From NCBI GenBank assembly GCA_031276775.1, contig JAISML010000271.1, positions 1-12,811 of the forward strand: a DNA stretch of 12,811 nt. Reading direction: 5' to 3'. The translations under genes were made by a program, and so were the position numbers. Under the pieces are notes generated by a model, which had not been told where the DNA came from, searched no databases, and worked only from the letters and a program-made list of their open reading frames with translations. How positions within the stretch are numbered: position 1 is the first letter of the stretch; each line of letters begins with the position of its first letter. Source of the stretch: Eubacteriales Family XIII. Incertae Sedis bacterium (GTDB taxonomy: Bacteria; Bacillota; Clostridia; Peptostreptococcales; Anaerovoracaceae). Shown here one piece after another: positions 7,111 through 12,811 of the stretch.

Positions 7111-8279
7111 GCCTTCTTCTCCTTCCGCTTTTTCAACAATACGACCGCCTGAGCGCCCATGCCTTCCCCGCGCCCCGTGAAGCCCAGTCCTTCCGTCGTC
7201 GTCGCTTTGACGCTTATGCAGCGGGCGGGGACCCCCAGGATCTCCGCCACGCTGTTTTCCATGGCTTTCGTATACGGCGCCAGGCGCGGCTTTTCCGCAA
7301 TGACGGTCATGTCCGCATTGCCCACCGCCCATCCTTCCCGGCCGATCAGCTCATTGGCTGCGCGCAGCAAGCGCAAGCCGGAAGCGCCGCGGTACGCTTC
7401 GTCGGTGTCCGGGAAATGCGTGCCGATGTCCCCGAGCGACAGAGCGCCGAGCATGGCGTCCATGAGGGCATGAATCACAACATCCGCGTCGGAATGCCCC
7501 AAAAGTCCTCTGTCATGCGGTATTTCCACACCGCCCAACATGAGTTTTCTGCCCTCCGCGAAAGCGTGAACGTCAAATCCGCCGCCGATTCTCGTCTCTT
7601 CGGGCAGATCGGCGGCGATCGTGATCTTTCTGTTTCCGTAATCCCCTTCCACCGGGTACACGGCGACGCCCATGCGCTTGACCAAGGTTCCGTCGTCGGT
7701 TGCCGCGAAATTCTCACGCTCCGCCCGCTCATGGGCGGCCGTGATGATCCCGCGCGCGAAGCCCTGCGGCGTCTGCACGAAACGAAACAGACTTCTGTCC
7801 GGCACATCCGCAAGCAGACCGTCCGAGACCGTACAGATCGTATCCTTGACCGGAACGCAGGGTACGACGGCGCCCGTCCGCGCCGCAAGCGCCGCGACCC
7901 GCTCGATGAGTGCAACGCTGACAAAAGGTCTCGCCCCATCGTGGATCAGCACGACGTCCGCAACCGGGAAAGCGTCCGCGCCGCCCTGCGCCAAAGCCGT
8001 CAAGCCGTTGCGCACCGACTGCTGCCGCGTATCCCCTCCGATCACCACGCCGCGCAGCTTTTCCGTGCCGGTCAGCATTTCCCTGCAAACCCCAATGTGG
8101 GACGCCGACGCGACGACGTAAACATCATCGACGGAAGGGCTTTCCGCACACGCTTCCGCCGCCATTTTCAGCATCGGCACACCGTCGATCTTCAGATATT
8201 GTTTTGGGAGGCCGGCGCCGAATCTGTGACCCGCGCCGGCCGCGACGATGAGCGCCGCCACTCTTTTTTGCTCGTACAT
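7107..8279 (-). CDS. ispDF: Bifunctional IspD-IspF fusion (MEP pathway)
   Basis: A 390-residue fusion catalysing two non-consecutive MEP-pathway steps in isoprenoid precursor synthesis. Residues about 1-228 are IspD (2-C-methyl-D-erythritol 4-phosphate cytidylyltransferase), with the nucleotide motif AAGAGHRFG and PKQY (R19, K26) and the IHDGARPF stretch. Residues about 232-390 are IspF (2-C-methyl-D-erythritol 2,4-cyclodiphosphate synthase), with metal ligands D236, H238 and H270 and the end motif TTTEGLGFTGRGEG. All key residues are present, so both activities are expected. ATG 8279 is the only reasonable start, since no other start codon lies just upstream in frame. Its binding site is poor (CGGAG only two bases away), so expression may rely on the gene upstream, which ends 36 bases before it. 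The stop overlaps the proS start by four bases. Confidence 0.95.
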   Translation of the reverse strand: MYEQKRVAALIVAAGAGHRFGAGLPKQYLKIDGVPMLKMAAEACAESPSVDDVYVVASASHIGVCREMLTGTEKLRGVVIGGDTRQQSVRNGLTALAQGGADAFPVADVVLIHDGARPFVSVALIERVAALAARTGAVVPCVPVKDTICTVSDGLLADVPDRSLFRFVQTPQGFARGIITAAHERAERENFAATDDGTLVKRMGVAVYPVEGDYGNRKITIAADLPEETRIGGGFDVHAFAEGRKLMLGGVEIPHDRGLLGHSDADVVIHALMDAMLGALSLGDIGTHFPDTDEAYRGASGLRLLRAANELIGREGWAVGNADMTVIAEKPRLAPYTKAMENSVAEILGVPARCISVKATTTEGLGFTGRGEGMGAQAVVLLKKRKEKKA

Positions 8280-8315
8280 ACTCCGTACGCGGCAATTCCG
8301 CCGCCCGTTTTCCCG

Positions 8316-9419
8316 TCAGCTCTTCGGCTTGACGAAGATCATGCGACCCGCCGAGGTCTGCAGCACGCTGGTCACGATCACGCCGATCGTCTTGCCGATG
8401 TGTTTGCGTCCGTCTTCGACGACGATCATGGTTCCGTCGTCGAGATAAGCCACCGCTTGGTTGTTTTCCTTCCCTTCCTTGACAGGGAAGAGCGTCATCT
8501 CCTCGCCAGGAAGAACCGCGGGCTTGAGTGTGTTTGCCAACTCGTTGATGTTGAGCGCCTCCACACCCTTGATCAGAGCCACTTTATTGAGATTGAAGTC
8601 GTTTGTCACGACCTTGCCGTTCATGATCTGCGCCAACTTCAGCAATTTCACATCCACTTCCGGGATGTCCTTCAGCGCTTTCTCGTTGTTCGTGTTGTAA
8701 ATTTCGATTCCGTACTCCGTCTGAATCCGCTTGAGAATGTCCAAACCCCGCCGACCCCTGTTGCGCTTCAGCCCGTCGGACGAATCCGCGATATGCCTGA
8801 GTTCGACGAGGACAAATTCCGGTATCACGATACTGCCCTCGATGAAACCGGTCTTCATGACGTCGGCAATCCTGCCGTCGATGATCACGCTCGTATCCAG
8901 GATCTTCGGCGTCGCGTCGCCCGCCTTCCTTTTCGGCTTCGGGGGATTCGGCGTTTTCTGCGCGTTCACCAACGATATGATAAATTCCTTGCCGCGCTTC
9001 GACGCCACCACAACGCCGAGCCATCCAAACAGAATGTAGACGAAGATGTTCAGCGCGACCTTGATGTACATGTTGCCGATTCCGGCGAACGCCTGGCTTA
9101 TCAGGAACGCAATGACCAACCCGACAATGAGCCCCAACGTGCCCGACAGCAGATCCTGCCCCGATACATGGCGCAATTCGGCTTCGACACTCTTCGCGAT
9201 TTTGGAACTCCGTCTGATCATGCGCGGAGTCAGAAGAAAAAACAATAATCCGAAAACAACTGCGAAAACCACCGCGATAATGTCCGTCCGGAGATCGGAC
9301 AGGGTATCGAGACCGAACAAACGCGTCTGATCCACGAAATACCGAAAGAGAAGATAGATACCGTAACCCGTTGCGACGCCAAGAATTGTAATACCGCCCC
9401 TTATTAACTTTTTTATCAT
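8316..9419 (-). CDS. PIN/TRAM-domain integral membrane protein (YacL-like)
   Basis: A 367-residue membrane-anchored protein. Four hydrophobic segments occupy roughly residues 5-120. A cytosolic PIN (PilT N-terminus) domain follows, beginning KILDTSVIIDG with the first acidic residue at D175 and later VLVELR, the EVDVKLL aspartate and the TNDFNLN aspartate, so the four acidic metal-binding positions of a PIN ribonuclease are present. A TRAM-like RNA-binding domain ends the protein (about 295-360). The family sits next to radA, disA or ispD in many Bacillota; a nuclease role is inferred from the fold. ATG 9419 begins directly before the first membrane helix. A longer frame from ATG 9464 would add a basic 15-residue tail; GGAGG lies at about 9435-9439, a little far from 9419, so the start is not fully settled. 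Confidence 0.9.
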   Translation of the reverse strand: MIKKLIRGGITILGVATGYGIYLLFRYFVDQTRLFGLDTLSDLRTDIIAVVFAVVFGLLFFLLTPRMIRRSSKIAKSVEAELRHVSGQDLLSGTLGLIVGLVIAFLISQAFAGIGNMYIKVALNIFVYILFGWLGVVVASKRGKEFIISLVNAQKTPNPPKPKRKAGDATPKILDTSVIIDGRIADVMKTGFIEGSIVIPEFVLVELRHIADSSDGLKRNRGRRGLDILKRIQTEYGIEIYNTNNEKALKDIPEVDVKLLKLAQIMNGKVVTNDFNLNKVALIKGVEALNINELANTLKPAVLPGEEMTLFPVKEGKENNQAVAYLDDGTMIVVEDGRKHIGKTIGVIVTSVLQTSAGRMIFVKPKS

Positions 9420-9601
9420 ATAACTATACCATCGCCTCCGTCTGCCTTTCCGATTGATGCACAAAAATGATACAATTGGTTTCTGAACCGAACCTGAAAC
9501 AACGCGCGATCCGCATTTGCGGTTTGCGCAAAATCCGCACCGGCGTCCCGCGCTCCGGCCCGGATTGCGATCGACCGGTCAAAGGACGGGGAAACGAAGC
9601 T
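9420..9601 (-). other. Spacer between carD and the PIN/TRAM gene
   Basis: This 182-base gap is the widest inside the minus-strand run. It has a compact inverted repeat at 9519-9538: GCGG, the 10-base palindrome TTTGCGCAAA (9523-9532), AT, then CCGC. The nearby CCGCA/TGCGG pair overlaps it. No T run follows in either direction and no promoter better than chance was found for the PIN/TRAM gene. It is therefore uncertain whether carD and the downstream genes share one transcript. Confidence 0.4.
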
Positions 9602-10087
9602 TCATATATTGCGCAGAACCAAACTTTCAATAAACTCCGTTATCTCTTCGGAGTCCTTGTCGCAGACCAATATCAATTCGCTCAGAAGGATTTGTTTTGC
9701 GTTGGAGAGCATCTTTTTCTCCCCCGTGGACAGCTTTTTCACCCTGTCGATCCGCATGAGATTCCGCACGACCTCGCAGACATCCCTCGGATCTCCCGTC
9801 TTGAGCTTATCCATGTTGTCACGGTAACGCCTGTTCCAATTCCCCGACATTTCCGTCGAATCGTCCGTGAGCGCTTTTTCGATGGATGGCAGTTGTTCCT
9901 CGGTGATGATGCTCCGCACACCGACGCTGTCCGTTGAATCGCAGGGAATCATGACTTTCATGTCGCCAAACGGGATGTGGAGAATATAATATCGGCGGGA
10001 TTCCCCCAATACGATCTTCTCCTCAATCGCTTCAATGACGCCTGCACCATGCATCGGGTATACGATCTTATCACCTACAGAAAACAC
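9602..10087 (-). CDS. CarD/CdnL/TRCF-type RNA polymerase-binding transcription regulator
   Basis: A 161-residue protein of the CarD family, which binds the RNA polymerase beta subunit through an N-terminal Tudor-like domain and steadies the open complex at promoters through a C-terminal helical domain. The N-terminal domain (about 1-60) begins FSVGDKIVYPMHGAGVIEAI, typical of the family. The conserved tryptophan that contacts promoter DNA is W84 in NWNRRYRDN. The rest is helical, ending near residue 161. The start is GTG at 10087, supported by AGGAGGG (10092-10098) four bases upstream and by the family N-terminus. It is the first gene after a good promoter (10168-10196) and diverges from the two-component system. 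CarD beside YacL, IspD and ProS is a known clostridial arrangement. Confidence 0.93.
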   Translation of the reverse strand: MFSVGDKIVYPMHGAGVIEAIEEKIVLGESRRYYILHIPFGDMKVMIPCDSTDSVGVRSIITEEQLPSIEKALTDDSTEMSGNWNRRYRDNMDKLKTGDPRDVCEVVRNLMRIDRVKKLSTGEKKMLSNAKQILLSELILVCDKDSEEITEFIESLVLRNI

Positions 10088-10167
10088 GCAACCCTCCTAT
10101 TTTGAATCCACACAGCGACTTTTGCAACGCTTGCGCACCTGAAAACCATCGCTTATGCGGTAATACA

Positions 10168-10196
10168 AGTATACGCCTTTCCGCCGCAAACGTCAA
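10168..10196 (-). promoter_or_regulatory. Sigma-A-type promoter for carD
   Basis: On the minus strand, TTGACG (10196-10191) and TATACT (10173-10168) are separated by exactly 17 bases, one mismatch from consensus in each box. It gives a leader of about 75 bases before the GTG at 10087. Its -35 box lies inside the inverted repeat 10193-10207. Confidence 0.7.
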
Positions 10197-10207
10197 GGAA
10201 ACCTTGA
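10193..10207. promoter_or_regulatory. Inverted repeat spanning both -35 boxes of the carD and response regulator promoters
   Basis: TCAAGG (10193-10198), AAA, CCTTGA (10202-10207) is a perfect 6-bp inverted repeat. The left arm overlaps the carD -35 box (10191-10196) and the right arm the response regulator -35 box (10204-10209). Part of the symmetry follows from two TTGA boxes facing away from each other, but the extra GG/CC and the close packing make a shared operator possible. Confidence 0.45.
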
Positions 10208-10231
10208 TTTTCCAAATGTTTATGGTATTAT
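10204..10231 (+). promoter_or_regulatory. Promoter for the two-component operon
   Basis: TTGATT (10204-10209), a 16-base spacer and TATTAT (10226-10231) form a reasonable sigma-A promoter upstream of the response regulator start at 10270. The -10 region overlaps a 12-base direct repeat. A second possible -10, TATCAT (10238-10243), lies slightly downstream but lacks a matching -35. Confidence 0.5.
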
Positions 10232-10242
10232 TTATGGTATCA
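10219..10242 (+). repeat. Two 12-bp direct repeats TTTATGGTATYA at the response regulator promoter
   Basis: TTTATGGTATTA (10219-10230) and TTTATGGTATCA (10231-10242) are adjacent and differ at one base. OmpR/PhoB-type regulators typically bind head-to-tail repeats about one helical turn apart, so this could be an autoregulatory site for the gene just downstream. That role is inference from family behaviour and position. Confidence 0.45.
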
Positions 10243-10269
10243 TTGTCTTTGGAAAGAGAGGGGTTGCCC

Positions 10270-10947
10270 GTGGCAAAACTGTTGGTGGTGGACGACGAAC
10301 AAAAGATACGGGGCGTTATCAGGGAATACGCCGAATTCAACGAATTTGCCGTTACGGAAGCCTGCAACGGCATGGAAGCCGTCGCCCTGTGCAGGGAGGA
10401 AGACTTCGACATCGTCGTCATGGACGTCATGATGCCGAAGCTGGACGGATTCTCCGCCGTAAAGGAAATCAAAAAAACGAAGGACGTCCCCGTGATCATG
10501 CTGTCGGCCCGGGGGGAAGAGTATGACAAGCTGTTCGGATTTGAATTGGGCATAGACGACTACATGGTCAAACCGTTCAGTCCGAAGGAATTGATGGCGC
10601 GCATCAACGCGATCCTCGCACGGCGGTCGCCGGTTGCGGAAGCGTCGGCGAAACTGGTTTTCGACGGGTTGGAGATCGACGTCCCCGCGCATGAGGTCAG
10701 GATAGACGGCAACCCCGCGGAACTGACGCCCAAGGAATACGATCTGCTGTTCTATCTGGCACAGAACAAAAATGTGGCTTTGACGCGGGATCAATTGCTG
10801 CGGGACATCTGGGGCTATGACTATTTCGGGGACGACAGAACCATCGATACCCACATCAAGAATTTGAGAAACAATCTCGGGGATTACAGGGATCGGATCG
10901 TCACACTCCGGGGGGTCGGCTATAAATTCGAAGACAAAGCGGAATGA
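10270..10947 (+). CDS. OmpR/PhoB-family response regulator
   Basis: A 225-residue cytosolic transcription regulator. The receiver domain (about 1-118) has the acidic pair D8-D9, phosphoacceptor D52 (VVMDVMMP), S79 in place of the common threonine, and K101 (VKPF). The winged-helix domain (about 128-223) shows LTPKEYDLLFYL, DIWGYDY, DDRTIDTHIKNLRNNL and the wing TLRGVGYKFE. The start is taken as GTG 10270 because AGAGAGGGG (10255-10263) precedes it and the protein then begins MAKLLVVDDE as is usual. The in-frame TTG at 10264 and the ATGs further up (from 10217) overlap the promoter and are less likely. The cognate kinase follows after 27 bases. The divergent gene is carD. Confidence 0.94.
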   Translation: MAKLLVVDDEQKIRGVIREYAEFNEFAVTEACNGMEAVALCREEDFDIVVMDVMMPKLDGFSAVKEIKKTKDVPVIMLSARGEEYDKLFGFELGIDDYMVKPFSPKELMARINAILARRSPVAEASAKLVFDGLEIDVPAHEVRIDGNPAELTPKEYDLLFYLAQNKNVALTRDQLLRDIWGYDYFGDDRTIDTHIKNLRNNLGDYRDRIVTLRGVGYKFEDKAE

Positions 10948-10974
10948 ATCCGGCCGTTGCATTGAGGCGCGCAC

Positions 10975-12762
10975 TTGAAGTTTAAAATCGACACGAAAAG
11001 CTTGAAGTTCAAACTATGGGTCTATTTCCTGCTCTTCGCGGGCTTGCTCATGGCCATTCTTTGGTTGCTCCAAGTGTTCTTTTTGAACAGTTATTACCAA
11101 TCGATGAAGATTCGGGAAACGAGCAATGTGGCGACCCTCATCGAAAACCTCTACAAGGCCGGGGACCGCACGGAGATCAGGGCGCAGATCACCGACATAT
11201 ACCGCCGGAACGACATGTACATCGAGATCAAGACCGAAAGCGGTCTGCCCATCTTCATCCCAAACATCAACATCGGGAACGGCGACAGCAGCGCCGATGA
11301 GGGCAAAACGGACGCAAAATCGGGCGAAAGCGCGGAGCCCGTTCCGGACGGGAACGCAAAAACGAACGCGGGACTGAGCGAAAACACGAAAGCGTCCGAC
11401 AGCGCCGGGACGGGGGACGGCGGGACGGATTCCCGGGCGTCTTCCACGCCGAACGATGCTGCCGGGGAGAACACGGCGACGACGCCCCACCTGCCTCCCA
11501 GCGATTATCAGGCCGAGATCGAAAAGCTGACGCAGGAGCTCATCGCGGGCGAAGAACTGAGCATCAGCAAGCGCGTCACGGATCCGGAAACGGGACTCAT
11601 CACCTTGGAGTACGCCGCTTATCTCAGTTCCAACGACGAAGACAGGAATATCCTCTTCATTTTTTCTCCGCTCTATCCATTGCAGTCAACCATCGAGATT
11701 TTCTCCGGGCAGCTGACCTACATCACGATCATCTCCATGATCATCGCTTTTCTGCTCTCATTTTACCTGTCGGGGAGAATCACGCAACCGCTTTCGGCCA
11801 TCACCGAGTCGGCGGCCAAATTGGGGAAAGGCGAATACGGCATCGTCTTTGAAGGCGGGCAGTATTCGGAGATCATCCGGCTTGCGGACACCCTCTCCTA
11901 CACCTCTTTGGAATTGGCCAAGGCCGACAACATGCAGAAAGACATCATCGCGAACGTCAGCCACGATCTGCGAACGCCCCTGACCATGGTCATCTCCTAC
12001 GCCGAGATGATCCGCGATCTCTCGGGCGAGGATCCGAAAAAACGGACCGAACACCTGCAAGTCATCATCGACGAAGCGGATCGCCTGAACAAGCTGGTCA
12101 GCGAACTGCTTGAAATATCGAGAATGCAATCGGGCAAGCAGGAACTCAAGCTTTCGGAATTTTCCCTTAAGGCCACCATCGAGAACCTGTTGCAATCCTA
12201 CACCGGATACGTGGAACAAGAAGGCTACAAACTCGCTTTCATCAGCCACGGCTCCGGCGTGATTCAGGCGGACGAAGACAGGCTGAAACAGGTGATCGCC
12301 AATTTGGTCAGCAACGCGTTCAAATACAGCGGCAGGGACAAAACCGTCGAGGTCAAGATGTTCGATCAGGGGACCCATGTGCGTTGTGAGGTCAGCGATC
12401 ACGGCATCGGCATCCCCAAGCGGGATCTGAGACACATATGGGAGCGGTACTACAAGTCCAGCACCAACTATCAACGCTCCGACAGCACCGGGCTGGGACT
12501 CTCGATCGTAAAGGAAATACTGTTGTTGCACGGCGCCGTTTTCGGCGTGGAAAGCGCGCTGAAAAAAGGCAGCACTTTCTGGTTCGAGATCAAAAAACCG
12601 GAATCGGAACCCGAGGATGCGGGGGGAACGAAAAGCGACGCGGCATCCGGCGCGGATGCGCAATCCCCGACCGCACACATCCCGCCGGAGGACGACGGGA
12701 GGAAAGAGAGACGTCATGCAGAAAAAGAAGACGGTGTTCGTCTGCCGGGAATGCGGCTATGA
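10975..12762 (+). CDS. Membrane-bound sensor histidine kinase
   Basis: A 595-residue kinase that presumably phosphorylates the adjacent response regulator. Membrane helix 1 is at about 14-35 and helix 2 at about 249-268, bracketing an extracytoplasmic domain of some 210 residues. Within it, residues 101-176 are a low-complexity Asp/Ser/Gly/Thr/Ala-rich stretch, probably disordered. A HAMP linker (about 268-320) is followed by the dimerisation domain with phospho-acceptor H330 (SHDLRTPL). The ATPase domain has the N box NLVSNAFKYS, G1 box DHGIGIP and G2 box STGLGLSI. A charged tail of about 50 residues follows the usual domain end. The start is TTG 10975: an in-frame TGA lies at 10963, so no earlier start is possible, and GAGG is placed 7 bases upstream. 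The last 47 bases overlap radA in another frame. Confidence 0.93.
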   Translation: MKFKIDTKSLKFKLWVYFLLFAGLLMAILWLLQVFFLNSYYQSMKIRETSNVATLIENLYKAGDRTEIRAQITDIYRRNDMYIEIKTESGLPIFIPNINIGNGDSSADEGKTDAKSGESAEPVPDGNAKTNAGLSENTKASDSAGTGDGGTDSRASSTPNDAAGENTATTPHLPPSDYQAEIEKLTQELIAGEELSISKRVTDPETGLITLEYAAYLSSNDEDRNILFIFSPLYPLQSTIEIFSGQLTYITIISMIIAFLLSFYLSGRITQPLSAITESAAKLGKGEYGIVFEGGQYSEIIRLADTLSYTSLELAKADNMQKDIIANVSHDLRTPLTMVISYAEMIRDLSGEDPKKRTEHLQVIIDEADRLNKLVSELLEISRMQSGKQELKLSEFSLKATIENLLQSYTGYVEQEGYKLAFISHGSGVIQADEDRLKQVIANLVSNAFKYSGRDKTVEVKMFDQGTHVRCEVSDHGIGIPKRDLRHIWERYYKSSTNYQRSDSTGLGLSIVKEILLLHGAVFGVESALKKGSTFWFEIKKPESEPEDAGGTKSDAASGADAQSPTAHIPPEDDGRKERRHAEKEDGVRLPGMRL

Positions 12763-12811
12763 AACCCCGAAATGGATGGGACAATGCGTCTGCGGCGCGT
12801 GGAACAGCTTC
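12716..12811 (+). CDS. radA: DNA repair protein RadA, 5' end only (cut by window edge)
   Basis: Only the first 32 codons are present. They encode the N-terminal zinc finger of RadA (Sms), a RecA-related, DnaB-like helicase that helps branch migration in recombination repair. Visible are FVCRECGYETPKW and GQCVCGAWNSF, with C10, C13, C24 and C26 as likely zinc ligands. The second pair is C-x-C, whereas family members commonly have C-x-x-C. ATG 12716 is supported by GGGAGG (12697-12702) and by the family N-terminus. The gene starts inside the 3' end of the kinase gene, so it is probably transcribed with it. In many Bacillota radA is next to disA, clpC or the PIN/TRAM gene; here a two-component system stands between radA and carD. 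Confidence 0.92.
   Translation, partial: MQKKKTVFVCRECGYETPKWMGQCVCGAWNSF

Noticed and set aside
7098..9248. 716-codon open frame on the plus strand opposite ispDF and the PIN/TRAM gene
   Set aside because: It crosses two real genes and their gap, with strongly biased His/Arg/Asp composition. Its length is striking but codon bias explains it.

Overview
The window looks like a chromosomal stretch from a GC-rich member of the Bacillota, probably an uncultured clostridium-type organism. Two things suggest this. First, the minus-strand run carD - PIN/TRAM membrane protein (YacL type) - ispD/ispF - proS, with radA nearby, is a gene neighbourhood known from Clostridia and Bacilli. Second, ribosome binding sites are strong AGGAGG-type sequences. 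UGA is used as a stop codon, so the standard bacterial code applies. No tRNA, rRNA, CRISPR array, insertion sequence or phage gene was seen.

Layout: 1-465 is non-coding and holds inverted repeats, a good sigma-A promoter and the long leader of a short-chain dehydrogenase gene (466-1227, plus). A convergent ABC exporter (1252-3051, minus) follows after only 24 bases. A 382-base divergent spacer holds a near-perfect promoter and a structured leader for proA (3434-4720, plus). A hairpin separates proA from the end of a long minus-strand gene run that reads leftward from about 10.19 kb: CarD-type RNA polymerase regulator, PIN/TRAM protein, fused IspD-IspF, prolyl-tRNA synthetase and a NUDIX hydrolase. 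Divergent from carD, on the plus strand, come an OmpR/PhoB-type response regulator, its membrane histidine kinase and the first 32 codons of radA, which runs off the right edge and overlaps the kinase by 47 bases.

How the parts fit: the minus-strand run combines transcription control (CarD), isoprenoid precursor synthesis (IspD and IspF steps of the MEP pathway) and translation (ProS). ispDF and proS are translationally coupled through an ATGA overlap. The two-component system and carD are driven by back-to-back promoters whose -35 boxes lie inside one perfect inverted repeat, so their expression may be linked. The kinase/radA overlap suggests the signalling pair is co-transcribed with a DNA repair gene.

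I do not see a wholly new multi-gene system. The most notable points are the carD/two-component control region with its 12-base direct repeat, the 18-base tandem repeat inserted in ProS, the perfect 11-bp hairpin between proS and the NUDIX gene, the alternative pairings in the proA leader, and the unusual placement of a two-component system beside carD and radA.
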